A DNA stretch of 64,000 nucleotides, from the NCBI GenBank assembly GCA_013076295.1, contig RQOL01000478.1, positions 158,533 through 222,532 of the forward strand. The letters run 5' to 3'. The number at the start of each line of letters is the position of its first letter. Position 1 is the stretch's first letter. The notes under the pieces are model-generated. The model made no database searches. It saw only the letters and a program-made list of their open reading frames with translations, and was not told the origin of the DNA. The DNA comes from Sanderia malayensis (lineage: Eukaryota > Cnidaria > Scyphozoa > Semaeostomeae > Pelagiidae). Of this stretch, positions 36,126 through 50,004 are shown piece by piece. The translations under genes and the position numbers were made by a program.

Positions 36126-38487
36126 TTTGTAGATAGTTTTAAATAGTTTGTAGTTGTAGTTATGTTTTCGATAGTTTGTAGTTATGTAGTTTATAGTTTG
36201 TAGTTCTGTTGTTATCTAGCTTAGTGGCCTTGATCATGCATGAATTATTCATACCCAAAATAATTACCTTTTTTGGCCTGCAATCAATCTCACAAATTCC
36301 CATATTTATGCATAATCAATGCTTTTTCCTGTTTAAATAGTTCAAATTCAGTTCATTGTTATATTCAGTTCCATTCATATATTATTGTTCTAATTTTAAA
36401 ACCCACATATTAATTAGACACTTACCACACAAAAAACCAAGTGGGACATCCTTTCCTTTTTCTGTTCAGCAATCAACACCTGCAACAATAACATTATGTG
36501 GAACCATTAACCAAACAAACAGTTTCAATATATCAGAATACTTCCCACGTTAGAGCAATGCCAATTCATTGCTTATATCAGGGTCAGCTAGCCCACCAAA
36601 ACAAAGAAGCAGAGCAGATTTCAATTATTCCTATGCAACTGCTCTGAATTTGCCTTTTTTTATTATTTCATACAACAACTAGAGTAACAAACTTACCCAG
36701 GCCTGCCATGAATGTTGACTATTTTTATGAAAGGTTGCATACTCTCTTCCAATATGTCGAAATTCTATAATTGACAGATAACAATTAAAGTAAAACGCAC
36801 CATAACTCATTATAGTTTGCTTAATAGTGTTTGATTAAAAGATTGACAAAGATCAAATTATATTAGTACCATATGATCTTATTCCTCCGATTTGAACGGC
36901 TCTTTTCGTCGTCAACGCTATCTACCGAGGCCGAGGCTTCTTTTCCTTTACAATATAATAATAATAATTCGCAAATAAAATTCTGGCAAATGAGAGATTG
37001 TTACAATGTTTCCTTTGTTTCATTTGTCTTTGTTCTTTTCCTTTGTCTTCTTCTTGCAGGGACAGACGAGACGTGCACACGTGCCTGCCCCATAGTGTTA
37101 ACGAGGCTTACACTCCAGACGCTATCGGCCACTTTTTATCAACTTGATGCATCGAAACCCTGGATCTCCATCAACTTGCCCAATTGAACGATAATATATT
37201 GTTGAAAAAGTACCATTATTGTTAAACCAACCGTAAATATTCAGTAAAATGAACATAACATAATATTTAAAAAGTTTATAATGTTTCTCATCTTTTACCT
37301 ATCTCTTTGAGGCCAACCAATCTGTCACGTGCTAATATTCTCCTTCCCACCTTTAAAAGTCAGAAGGACGAAGGGGAAATCCCTTTCCACGAGAATTTTC
37401 CCTCCTTTTTCATCACGTGACGCGTATAAACCAATCACGCAGGAGATGTAGTACAATAGAAATCCCGCCTCCTACAATTATGATTTGTCTATTTTTAACC
37501 GGCCAAATTTTCTAAAGGCTATAATTATAGTTAATCTTATTGTTATATTTATCGCTGAGTAAGTACCTACTTTCAACGTGTTTTAATAACTACAAGCTAG
37601 CCCGATTATTTATTACTACTTCGTCTCATATGTCAAAAATTATTGTTTTTCCTGGTATGCTTTTAAATACAAACACAGGTCACATTACGTTTCTGCAGGT
37701 ATCATTTCTTTATCAAATATTTTACGTTTACAACTATTGTGATTTCTCTTTTGTTTCTACCCATAGATTTGAAAGACACAAGGCTCGGTAAGAAATTTAT
37801 TATTTGACAACCGTTTTCCCTTGCTCACTGATATATTTAACTCTTTAATTGTTTGTTTTTTCTTATGAATAAAGGCCCAGCTAAAACTATTTTCAAATAA
37901 CGGACACTTCTCTTCCACAACTCATTTCGACAAAATAAACTTATGTTTTGATTTTTTATTTCTCTCTTTCCAAATGAGCCTCTGTACAACAAACTATTCC
38001 TTAATTCAGTGTTTCCTTCATGATAGTAAGTATATTAACAACAATTTCTCAAATCGTGTTTCAACAAATTAGTAAAAACTGCTGCACTCAATTCAACCGG
38101 TCCATTTTTATTTACTCAGGTATTCTGAGCTTTGCCCATTATTCATTTCCTTTTACTACTTATATTTTAATTATGAATTTACTCTATTCCATTTTAGTGA
38201 CTGTTTATCTAACAGAAACGACCACAGTTTAAACGTAAGTATATTCATTTAACATAAATTAGATTAAATAGCAATACTTTTCCATTTACTTCTTTACCAA
38301 TTTCAACTTATCAATATGAACCCTTGAAATGTATTATATTTACTTCTTTGTGTTTCAGCTTTACACAAGGCTATAATTATTACCATTGTTGTTGCTATTA
38401 GGACCATTGTCAACAAGCAATAACATTTACAATAATTTGGCCTAATTGTATATATCATACTTCATATTTCTCTTTCATACGTGCACC

Positions 38488-41400
38488 ATGCCGCGCAAGG
38501 CCAAGAGAAGTATAACAGGCACAAGGCGTAGAAATCAAGTGCGGGAGAATATGCAGCATCACAGACAGATCAATCAGCAGCTTCAACCTCAACAGACGGG
38601 AAATGCGGATAACCCACTTGCAGCAGTCAACGATCCTCAATAAATGCAGCTCGAAAACCGTCAGCTAGAAGCCCCTGAATATCAGCCATTTCCAGCACAG
38701 TATCCCCTTCCACAGATACAGCCGATGGAGATGGACATGGAACCAGAGCTTCCCATTCAGAACCAAGAGCTTCAAGCAGCAGAACAGCCTGCAGACATCG
38801 AGATGCAGGACGCAGTTCCAGTACCTGATGAAAATCAGATACCAGAACCAGTTGAAGATCAGCAAATGCAAATTGACAACCCTGTCCCCGAGAACAATGA
38901 AGCTGAAAACCTCATCCCCTTCTCCCCATTACCACACCACTTGAATAAAATGAACAAAACATGCATTCATTGTGGTGCAAAGTACTTCAAAGAAGAACAA
39001 AACACAAAAAAACAATACAACAAATGTTGTATGGGAGGTTTAATTGCTCTGGATCAAATTGAACCACCTCCAGTAAGTGTCATGCATTTATATACTGGTG
39101 ATACTGGCCGAATCAAAATATTTCTTTAAGCACTTCCGCCAATACAACTCATTAATGGCCATGGCATTATGGAAGGCTAATATTGTACGTCATGCTAGAG
39201 CTGGACCACCAGTTATCACAATTCATGGAAAGGCATATCACATGACAGGTAACTGATACAATATGATTCCAGTCATTATCAATATAACTTATTATTCATT
39301 TATCCTGGCTACAGTTGAATTTCTATTTACCTAACTTATGCTTTACATCATTAACAGGTGTAACAGAAACAGACAGATCCAGAAAATATGCAGAACTATA
39401 CATCATGGATACGCAACAAGCATTGCAGGAACGGCAAAACACTGCAGGAGAACAGCGTCTTGATTTGGACATTGTTGCACTTCTCCAGAATGAATTAATG
39501 GCAGTCAATCGATTTGCACAACATTTTCGAAGCATGGGTGAAATATTGGAGGAACAGCGCAGCAAGCTATTGCAAACGATCAGCCTGTTCCGACATTCAA
39601 AATGATCATAACAGGTCGCCCACAACAAGATCGCAGATACGATAATCCAACTGCCAGAGAAATTGCAGCTATATATACTGTACAAAATGGAGGTGCACCA
39701 AATCCTGACGACAGAGAACTGCAAGTTCAAACAAGACGCGGAGATCTCATGAAGATTTACGCAACCAGTCCAAGTGCCGATCCTCTCACGTATCCATTGA
39801 TGTTCTTTCATGGTGACAGAGGATACAGTTGGACCCTCAACGATTGCCTACTGCACACGTAGCGGGTGAACACCACAACAATCGTAACCGTCGTACCAGA
39901 CTAACCCTCGCGAATACTATTTATACAGAATCCAGGTCAGGGATGCATTCTCAACCATCCACATTGCATCACTTCTATTTCAACAGTATCTGGTAGATGC
40001 ATACACGAAGATAGAAGGCAATAAACTGCACTGGATTATGAATAATCAACGCCAGCTTCGTGTTGACACATATCGTGGCCTGATGGATCATCTCCACAGA
40101 AGAGCTGAAATCGAAAACCAGATGGCCAGGGCTAACAATCCGAATCAGCCCATCCATATCGATGTTGGCCGTGTTATCATTCTACCGTCATCCTTTCCAG
40201 GCAGCCAAAGAAATATGTATCAACACTTTCAAGATGCAATGACAATCGTAAGGAAGTATGGCAAGCCAGACATCTTCCTTACAATGACTGCCAATCCTAA
40301 ATGGAAGGAGATAGAAGAAAACATTTATCCGTATCAGACGGCCAATGATCGACCAGACATTGTCACAAGAGTATTTCAACTCAAACTCAAAGAACTACTC
40401 AAAGACATACTAGACAAGCACATTCTTGGACATGTCACAGCACATGTGTATGTCATAGAATTTCAGAAGAGAGGACTACCACACGCACACATGATCCTGT
40501 TTCTTTCACAAGCTGATAAACCGAGAACACCACAACAGGTAATATTTACATACTCGGATATAAAGATTGTAATAACTCTTACTCATATACATAATTATAT
40601 CTATAACATCAAATGTAGAGTATGTCATGATGGACATGTGCTACAAGCTATTCTGTACGTGATCTCAATAATAGTAGCTAATTATCATGTTCATTGTCAG
40701 GTGGATCAACTCATATCAGCAGAGATACCGGATCCACAGGATGCAAGATACCACAAGTTGGTCCTAAAACACATGACACATGGACCCTGTGGTGTTTTAA
40801 ATCCTCATTGCGTGTGCATGGAAAATAACAAATGCAAAAAGCACTTTCCGAAGAGAACAAGTTGCTGAAACTCAAATCAATGTCAACGGCTATCCTCTCT
40901 ATAGACGACGCTGTCTTCATCCAGTCAATGTGAATAATCGCATTTTGGATGATACCTGGGTAGTGCCACACAACAGACAACCTACTCATCAAATATCAGT
41001 GTCATATCAACGTGGAAATATGCAGTACAGTTAAAAGTGTCAAGTACATTTTCAAATATATCCACAAAGGACATGATATGGCACATGTTGAAATTCTTGA
41101 AGAAAAATCAACAGCAAGTACCTCCAGATATTGAACACGACGAGGTGCGCCATACATCAACGCAAGATATATTGGACCACATGAAGCTGTCTATCGGCTT
41201 ATGCAGTTCCCCATGCACGACAAAAGCCACATAGTTAAACGGCTTTCTGTTCATCTACCATTTGAGCAACAAGTCATCTTTCATGACAATGATGACGAAC
41301 AAAGGCTCAACAACATTGGTGATAGAACAACACTTACAGCATGGTTTGAACTCAACCAGCAAGATCCAGCTGCACGTCAGTACCTCTACCATGAGATACC

Positions 41401-43595
41401 AGAGCACTATGTCTTCCAGGAGCGTTCAAAAACATGGACAGCCAGACAACGTAGAACAATGCCAATCATTGGCAGAGTAACTCAAGTGCAGCCTAGACCT
41501 TGCGAGCAAAAATTCGCCCTCAGACTTTTGCTGTTTGCATAAACGAGGAGCTACGTCATTTGAAGACCTTCGAACGGATAGAAGGTAATCTATGTGACTC
41601 CTTCAAAGATGCAGCATTAGCTTTAGGGCTTTTAGAAGATGATGCCGAAATCACACGCTGTTTACACGACCCAGTCATCTTAATATGCCACCACAACTCA
41701 GACAGTTGTTTGCCACATTGCTACTCTTTCAAACGCCTTCAGACATAAGAACACTCTTCGACACCTTCAAAGAAGCAATGAGTGAAGACTTTTGTCAGAC
41801 GTGATCAACTCAACAATCCAGACATAACCTTCCAAGACAGACACATGTATCAATGTCTACTTGATATTGACAACAATTTGAAGTCCATGGTTTGTCAATC
41901 ACCAACTACGATCACCTTCCTCAGCTACCGGCCGACTTTGTCATTCCAGAACAAGGTGATTCACAACTTAACATGATGATATTTACTTGTAATAATTTGC
42001 CAATATACTTCTATTTCTACCAAATAACTATTGTTTATGTTTTCAGAGGAGGATCACATGGATGTTGAAAACGAAAGAGAGCAAGGGAGAACAAATGCGC
42101 GCTGCATTGAATCCAGAACAACAAGTGGTATACACAGCCATTATTCAAGCAATTGAGGCCAATCACAACATAACTGTCACTTTCTCGATGGACCAGCTGG
42201 CACAGGGAAAACATTTCTCTACAACACGTTGGTTCGTAACCTCAATGCTTCTGGACACAAAGTTGCAGTGTATGGCTTGGTCAGGAATTGCAGCAACACT
42301 GCTTATCAATGGCAGAACATCGCATTCACAATTCCAAATTCCAATACCATTGAAGCTGGAATCAACATGCAATGTCAAGAGACAGAGCCGAAGAGCACAA
42401 GTGTTGCGTGAAACAACCCTGTTATATGGGATGAAGCTTCAATGATACCAGCATTGGCATTACAAGCAGTTGACAGACTGCTTCGGATATCACAAGAGTT
42501 GACAAAGCCATTTGGGCAAATTCATGTTACTTGGTGGCGATTTTAGACAAGTTCTACCTGTGTTCCCAAGGCAGGAAGGAGAGGAAAAATCGTACCAGAG
42601 GGTCTTAAATCATATCAAATCAGTGATTTGTGGGCACAGTTTCAACAACATCGCCTGCACACAAACATGAGAGCTGTTCAAGATCAATCGTACAGAGAAT
42701 TCTCAGAATGGCTCCTAAGACTCGGCAACAAAACAAGAACCACATGATGCACTTGACAAATATCACTTTGGCCGCATCAAATATGCACATCTTCGCAGAG
42801 GAAATGCTCAACTTCATATATCCAGCCTAATACACCACAGTCACGCCTGATGCTGGATCCTGTAACCATGTCAGAACGTTGTTGTCTTACCCCAAAGAAT
42901 GACTTTCACACCAAATAATGACATCATTCTGGAAAGACTACAAACCCTGAAAGAACATACTACAGCACAGACAGTGGATAACAGAGGATCCAGATGAGGA
43001 GGCGCATATCCAATTGAGTTATCAACAATCTTACTCCTAAGGAATGCCGTTACACCGACTAGACTCAAGGTATAATTTCTTATATTACTAATTATGACAT
43101 AACTATACACTTTTTTAAATAATATAATGGTCATCCAGATGCATACACATCGTATCTCGAACAACCTCATTTAAGGTTGGTTGCAACAATCATTCTTCTG
43201 AGGAATATAAATCCAAAGAAAGGTCTTTGTAACGGCACAAGACTCATTGTACGCCATCTCCGACGTAACGTGATCACAGCAGAGATTCATCACGAAGGAA
43301 CACAGAGCCAGCAGTCATGATTCCCAGAATAACATTGTCAACACAAGACACTGGAGATGCCGTTCAACATCAAGCGACGGCAATTTCCAGTCAGACTAGC
43401 ATACTGCCTTACTATCAACAAGGCACAGGGACAATCTCTCAGGTATGTTGGTTGTATTTACCTGAGCCCGTGTTCACACATGGTCAGTTATATGTGGCCA
43501 TGTCAAGAGCAACATCATTTGATGGGCTCAAAGTATTCCCCCCAGAGGAAACACACATGAAGACAAAAAATATTGTCTTCCAAGAAGTCCTGTAA
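38488..43595 (+). pseudogene. Helitron RepHel pseudogene, copy C
   Basis: Same exon and domain layout as copy B: start MPRKAKRS at 38488, introns at equivalent sites, HUH motif LPHAHM near 40480, YINAR(Y) near 41155, helicase Walker A region near 42190 and [11 protein letters not shown] near 43480, stop at 43593-43595. It has a stop at 38641-38643 (CAA to TAA) and numerous one-base insertions or deletions (for example near 39105, 39560, 39830, 41100, 41535, 41680, 42160, 42420). The position of copy B's stop at 25842 is a Glu codon here. Both copies share the break after KKHFP, so that one is older than their duplication. Confidence 0.9.
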
Positions 43596-46291
43596 AGGTC
43601 TTCAGAAACTTTTGAGCATAATTCGCGTTGCTCTCAAGGGCGTCTACCAAAATACACACACACCAAACACGAGGGCTCAGATTGTGATTCTACCGGATCG
43701 GCTTTGTTGCACTTTATAGTGTGATGAACATTCATTCTGGTTTGCCACGCCACTCCAGTCAATAAGATCCACCAAGAACGATCCGGACACTTCACAACAC
43801 TCCAGTGTCCGGTTGATCGTGTGGTTTATCAAGAACAACACGATCTGGGTCCTGCATAGCGCCTGTATCAAAAGAGACATGCTTTGCCATGCTCTCCGAT
43901 ATTGCCTATGGGAGTATGGCTTTCCTTTTCTCTGTGAAAACTGCAATCTCTCCATTCACAATAGTTTTTTTGGATAAGAAATTCCATACAACATTAAGAT
44001 TATCCCTCTCTCATCCCAATAACTAATGATAACTAATTTACTTATTAAATTTAACTCTTGAATATGTAGTATTACATATTCCAAATTAAAATTGCAGTTT
44101 TCATGAACACCAAGGAAACCTCAAGCAAAGGTTACCCCTTGAAGTTGGTGTTCGAGCTTTAAACTTATGTAACCGGCAATCTTCTTTTTTTACTATGACC
44201 AAACTTAATGGTGAGAATGCACAAAGCATCAAGAGAACAGACATCCGTGTCGTTGATTTGTGCCATGCGAGTGTGCCATGTCAACATTGCTGGACACTCC
44301 ACATGATGAATGAAGACATTAATACAATCTACAGACGGAACCAATTATCTCTCATTCATCTTCACCATCTATTGATAACTGTCAAGAATAATAGTTAATT
44401 GATTACTATTTTTTTACTAATGTGTCATATACAAAAAAATTGCTGCATTAATCTACTCTCTTTTAGTATCTAATAAGCTTCATCAATGTTAATTTTTAAT
44501 GAATGCATTTCTGTAGTTTATCTTAACCAATAATAGCAGTTTATTGACATTTAAACGAGGCCATATATACATTTAAAAAGACTTTGGCCTCAATTCCACG
44601 AATGGCACCGCTAACTTTTGAAATGCCTTATTATGAAATATCAATTTGATTCATGAAACAGCTGAACTTTGCCATCACAAAAAAATTGTCAAGAGGACAA
44701 CTTAAATTTCGAAAACTATCTCCAGATTTACAGAGAACATTTTCAATGTGTCTTACAGGTAAGTGAATGCATTTACATCTTATATTTAACTATTTGCAAC
44801 TCAATCACCAGTTAATTTTGATTAGGCCATCCAAGCTTCACTGATGCCTTGCCTCGACACGACACGACAGTTTCTTCGTTAGGCCATGCAAACCTCAACA
44901 ATTGTTTACAACTTTACATTTTCGCTTTCAAAAATAAATTTCTGGTGCCCTGACTATATGTGCCTACGAGTACAAGCTTTGGACTCAAAATAATTCTTCC
45001 AGTATTTTGCCACTTTATGGATTCCTTTGTGTTCATTGCCTCTATAGTGTTACATACAATAATTGTATTAAAGCTCTAGGAAAACTAGCCTGGATTGTTA
45101 CATACACACACTGTCATGTCCATAATTAATAATAATTAGAACTAAATTAATAATTCATGCATTACATGAACACTTAACACTTAACAATTGACATTTACCA
45201 AGCTCCTAATGCAGGCAAGTGCAAGCCAAGTGCAGAAAGCCAATAAAAATATATTATAACAACATGAAAGTTTGTTTCCACTAATTCATAAACAATCTCT
45301 ATCTACCTCTTTCTATTAGTACATCAAGTTATGTAGCGAAAACAAAAATAATTTTGACAGATTTGGCATTTCAAACATGTTTTTCAAGTAATCCACAAAA
45401 GGAATCAATCAATGCAGCTTCGCAACTATCATATTGCTCTATTGTCCTGTATTATTTGGCACAATTAATTATTTCTTTTTTCCCATATGATACTTAGTGA
45501 AACAAATGCTGAAGTGCTGAACCAAAGCTGTCAATGTCACTAATGTTTGCTATTCACACCATGCAATTGTCAAATTGCTCAAACAAACATTTACTACAAT
45601 ATATATGAAACAGTCAATTGGAATCCTTACATACTCATGGGAAAGAAATTCTGCCTAGGTAAGTTTCAATCACATTTTATTCCACTAGCCTTTTGTGACA
45701 GGCTATTGCCTCATAATAATTGACTGAAATGGGAAACTGCTAAAATGACAATGTATTACCTACGTCATTGGGATTGAAATGAAATTCTTGCCAAATATCA
45801 AACCTCATCTGATGATCTATGTATATTAGTCAAATTTAAGTTAACTTCACCAAAAGTATTGTGTTTTCAGAGGTTTATTGCCACTATATGATCCATTTTG
45901 CCTGTCCACCACTACGAGGCTACATTTCTCAAAACGAGGCTAATCTGCCAATCTCTATTCATACACCCTCAAAAGTGTGCATTACTACTGGAAGCATAAG
46001 CAAAATAGAACACACGCATGCGTACCAACCAGTTAACTAATCTCAACAACAGACTATCAGGCAGAGCGCAGCAAACCAATCAGTTGAACGGGGCATGAGC
46101 GCATGAGCAATGCAGCAGCGCACCATCCAATCACCGGTTCTTGATGACACACTCTTAGGCGAGCGGAGCGAGCCAATCTAATCGGTGGGCATGAGCGCGA
46201 GCGAATGCAGCGCGCGAAGCGCGCCAACCAGATTAAGCTTTTTTTATTTGACGGGCTGGGGCGAACGAGCGAAGCGAGTGATGACCCCTAG
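43596..46291 (+). other. Helitron C 3' non-coding tail (no gene)
   Basis: Colinear with 30621-33470, with one deletion of about 120 bp near 45060. The stem-loop is at 44105-44153. It ends in the GC-rich terminal block (about 46000-46291) containing GCGCGCGAAGCGCGC and the CTAG end. Confidence 0.6.
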
Positions 46292-46912
46292 TAAATATAA
46301 TATTTTGGGGGCCGTACTTGGCCTTAATGTCATTGAGTGTGTCCCCTCTTTCCAGAACTGCCGTATACTGTACAGTAATGAAAGTCCTGTACAGGCAATT
46401 ACAAGGTGCAAAAGTCCAGAGAGCTATGTATACAATGTTTTTATATGTCATATTTATTGTGTTCGAAAAATGGTTGAAATTTCTAAAATGTTGATGTAGT
46501 TGCTGCTATAAGAAAACCTACACTCTTTCTTATAGAATTCATACATAATTTTGTGCTGAGTCCTCAATATTGCTATTTTTTGTAGGGTAAGGTCAGTTCA
46601 GCAAGGTTAGGGTTACATCCAGGGTATTTGCAGTATTTGGTAGGGTTTATAGTGTGTAAGGGACATTGTTGCAATTCATTACTATTCATGGCTTACAAGG
46701 TCACTGAGAGAAAGATGAGGCGCTGTGGGACAAAATTATGTACGAGCCCTGGCAAGGTCCCCCTAGAGGCCAGAAAATGTTATTCAAAACATCATATAAA
46801 TTCTTTCAGGCCAAGGAGGCCTGGGGTTGAGGGAATCAGCCCCGTGTCCGTGTCCCCATCTTATTGGCGGGCCTATAGGCATCTTTCTCTTGGTGGGCCT
46901 GCTTGTTTGACA
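46292..46912. other. Unassigned sequence, no gene seen
   Basis: Genomic flank of Helitron C. Open frames here (for example 46628-46927) show no domain. No repeats or RNA genes recognised. Confidence 0.35.
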
Positions 46913-47402
46913 TTAAAAGTATACTAACCATTGGCTTATGCAGTGAGCCTCATTTATAGCCACACCCACACAGTTGTCCTTAAAATTTCGTAAGCTTAGA
47001 ATCTCTCTCCACTTCTTAACTGAAAGCATAGATTCCGGTGATGCACATACAAAGTTTATTTCATTTCTCTCCAAGCATCCTGTAATATCTTCATGAGCAA
47101 TGTTTCTTGAGATATATGCTACATGTAACCCAATATTGCAAAGATGACCGACTTGGTCAACCAACAAGGACTGAAAGACAAGTGATGTTCCGAAGCCAGT
47201 AGCTCCGCTGAAGTAGATATTGTTGCCTTGCATAAACTTCTTCATCACAGTAACCTGCTCATCAAGCAACCTGTCAATATTGAAGACGTCTTTTACACAC
47301 ATCAGTCCTCTCTGCAACTTAGATTCATCCCATTCTTTGACAAAACGTGTTGAACAGACATCTGCATTTTTGTCCAAATCAACAAAACTGAGTTTACAGA
47401 TG
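46913..47402 (-). pseudogene. RecQ-like DNA helicase exon, cut by the gypsy LTR
   Basis: Minus-strand frame open right up to the LTR at 47403. The helicase motifs are VFNIDRLLDEQVTVMKKFMQ, a Walker-A-like SGATGFGTSLVF, AYISRN, NFVCASPESML, and a Walker-B-like INEAHCISQW. RecQ proteins normally have GKS/T in Walker A and DEAH in motif II; here the Lys is Thr and the motif is NEAH, so ATPase activity would be lost. After CISQW the sequence ATG|GTTAGT resembles a splice donor, so this may be one exon of a host or transposon-carried gene. The 5' part was displaced by the gypsy insertion or lost. Confidence 0.7.
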
Positions 47403-47641
47403 TGTAGCGAAGCCGGGTAGAATTGAACACAGAGAAAACACGTCTATACGATTGTGCTGCTTTTCTAAATCTGATTCGAATTCTAAGTTACATACAACGA
47501 CATTAAGATTACTGGTTAATTAGGTTACATAAATCAAAGTGACAGGCCAGCATGTTACTAGGCGCTTGCTAACTGTTCTAATTATTAATTATTAAATGAT
47601 AATTTCTTTGACCTAGCAACATATAACACGTAAACACTACA
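47403..47641 (-). repeat. Gypsy LTR and polypurine tract
   Basis: 239 bp, with TGTAG...CTACA ends. On the minus strand it is preceded directly by AAAAGGGGAGGGAAGG (47642-47657), the tract that primes plus-strand synthesis. The second LTR is not in the window. Confidence 0.8.
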
Positions 47642-47665
47642 CCTTCCCTCCCCTTTTAATTAAAA

Positions 47666-50000
47666 TTAATAGGTTATAAAATCACCATAACGTAAGGATG
47701 GATTTATGTTCTGATGAAGATTAGGGGGCCTTACATTAGGAACATGGTTCTGCCTAGTTAAATCACGATCTTCTGATATATCATCGACTATAGTAAAATC
47801 TGGTGTCTCTGGGGTTGGGCAAATCGTTCGGCCTTGTTGTGAGGTAGGGACGGATAGTTTTAATTGATTATGGTGCACGACAATATCTTTTCCCGCTGGA
47901 GATTTTATCTTATAGTTGACACCGGTTCTTTGTTCAACGACATACGGTCCGACCCATTTCCGCCCGAACTTCCACTTTTTGGGTCTTTTTAGCCACACCG
48001 TGTTGCCTGGTTCAATAGGGATCCAATTCCTCTCTCTTCCATCATAATCTCTAGGCTGTTTAGCTTTCGCTTTTAACTGAGCTTGCTGTGCTAGGAATTG
48101 GGACTTACGGACTGAGTTACGAAGAAACTGAATGTGCTCAGACTGACTACGGGGGTCCCGAAGGGGTAGCCCCAAATCTAATTCAATAGGTGTACGTGCT
48201 ACTCTACCAAAAACAAGCTCATAGGGAGAGAATCCTGTTGTTTCGTGACAGCTAGTGTTATACGCAAATGCAGCCTGATCAATATGCAGATCCCAACTAT
48301 CTGGGTCGTCGGCAACAAAGGTTGACAAGATTTCCTGTAAAGTCCTGTTTTGCCGCTCAACCTGTCCATCACATTGTGGGTGGTATGCCGTTGTTCTCGT
48401 TTTTAGAATGCCCATGACATCGCAAAGATATTTAATTGAATGACTTTCAAAATTAGCACCCTGGTCGGAATGAAGAACGCGCGGGGGTCCAAAACGTGAA
48501 AACACACGAGAAACTAAAAGATTTGCAACCGTTTGTGCCTTCTGATCTTTAGTGGCAAAAGCTTCACACCATTTCGTAAAGTGATCGCTGAGCACAAGAA
48601 TATGTTTATTCCCTCTGGCGGTTTCAGGGAGGGGCCCCATATAGTCCATGCCCAAAATACAAAAGGTTCGCTGACAATATTCGACTGCAACTGAGCTTGC
48701 CCTTGTTTTCGCATAGATTTGCTTTGTAGCCATTCAGTGCAGGATAAAATATAAGAGTGTACGTGATCTTGCATTTGTGGCCAGTAAAAACGCTCCTTGA
48801 GGCGCCCTAAAGTACGTGTAATGCCCATGTGACCCCCTGAAGGACCGGAATGTACACTAGTAAGTACTCGGTTGACCAAATGAGATGGTAAGACAATGAC
48901 CCGTCGCGGGGGTCCAGTATTCGAAGGGGTATAGCGAACAAGTAGGCCATCGACAAGGTGTAATTCATTCCAACAATTCCAATATGCCCGCAGTTGAGGG
49001 TCGTCTTTCCATGCGAAGAAAGGCGGCTTGGGCATATAATTATGTTTAAACTGTATGACTGACTGGATAGCACGGTCTTGTTGCTGCTCTTTTTGTACAT
49101 TGCAGTCAGATGTAAGTTGTACAAAACAGATCGAATTTGAAGCAGTTGCTTGAATAGGGGTAGTAGATCGACCCGTGGGAAAATTAGGCCCAAAATGAGA
49201 CAGAGCATCAGCATTGGCATTTTCTGAACCATTCCGGTGCTGAACAGTAAAATCAAATTCCTGTAAATTCATAACCCACCTAGCAAGTCGGCCTCGGGGC
49301 TCCAAGGAATGAAGCCACGAAAGGGCAAGATTATCAGTGAGAAGCTGAAAGGGTTTTCCCAGCAGATAAACACGAAAAGTTTGCGTTGCAAAAACGACTG
49401 CCAAAGCCTCTTTTTCCATTGCAGAATAATTTTTCTCACGGTCATTCAATGCTCAACTCGCATAGCTGATCACATGTTCATTACCATAAGAATCTTTCTG
49501 TGCCAAAACGGCACCTAAACCCTGATCGGAAGCATCTGTTTGAACAATTCTTGGTCAAGCTTGGAAATTCTTGGTCAAGCTGAGGGTAGGATAAAACTGG
49601 GGCAGAGCATAATAGATGTTTTAAAGTAGAAAAAGCAGTTTCATGATCGGAACTCCACACAAATTTAGAATCTTTTCTTGTTAATGAAGTCAAGGGGGCA
49701 GCAACGGTGGCAAGGTTAGGAATAAATTTACGATAATAACCTGCGAGGCCAAGAAATGATCTCACCTGTTCAAGGCTAGCTGGAGAAGGCAATTCAGATA
49801 CAGCTGTGATTTTAGCAGGATCAGTGTGAATACCCTCAGCTGAGACAGTATGACCTAAATACAAAACTTGGGGTGCAGCAAAACAGCACTTAGTGGTTTT
49901 TACTTTTAAATTATAATGACGTAATCGAGCTAAAACCTGTTCTAAACAGACACAATGTTGCTGAATCCCCTTAGACGGAATAATAATGTCATCAAAATAT
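47666..50000 (-). pseudogene. Gypsy pol: reverse transcriptase (partial), RNase H, integrase
   Basis: Read right to left: RT catalytic YFDDIIIPSKG at the truncated edge (about 49970-50000), RT thumb (YLGHTVSAEGIHTDPAKI), RNase H (MEKEALAVVFATQTFRVYLL; LTDNLALSWLHSLEPRGR). Then come the integrase zinc region (SGPSGGHMGITRTLGRLKERF), catalytic Asp in GMDYMGPLPE and HSDQGANFES, Glu in CDGQVERQNRTL, and a C-terminal chromatin-proximal region. Breaks: a short direct duplication (GGAAATTCTTGGTCAAGCT) with a frameshift near 49545-49580, an in-frame TGA near 49455, and a frameshift near 48650-48740. The second Cys of the zinc motif is Trp (SCTEWLQ). Non-functional. Confidence 0.9.
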
Positions 50001-50004
50001 GAGT

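Larger units (their letters stand above)
33471..46291 (+). mobile_element. Helitron copy C, directly abutting copy B
   Basis: Begins TCTAATATATATATTCTGCGG at the base after copy B's CTAG and ends GATGACCCCTAG at 46291. Colinear with copy B through the promoter-like segment, exon-like segment, MITE, RepHel gene and tail. A run of 100 N (33692-33791) falls in the 5' repeats, so the link between 33471-33691 and the rest of the element is an assembly join. It carries many more single-base indels than copy B, often in short homopolymers. Confidence 0.85.
47403..50004 (-). mobile_element. Ty3/gypsy retrotransposon, 3' half, minus strand
   Basis: Consists of the 3' LTR (47403-47641), a polypurine tract, and pol from the reverse transcriptase palm to the integrase end. 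The 5' LTR, gag and protease are absent because the sequence stops at 50004, where the Polinton-like element begins. The LTR end lies in the RecQ exon, with AGATG as the adjoining host sequence; a target duplication cannot be checked. Confidence 0.9.
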
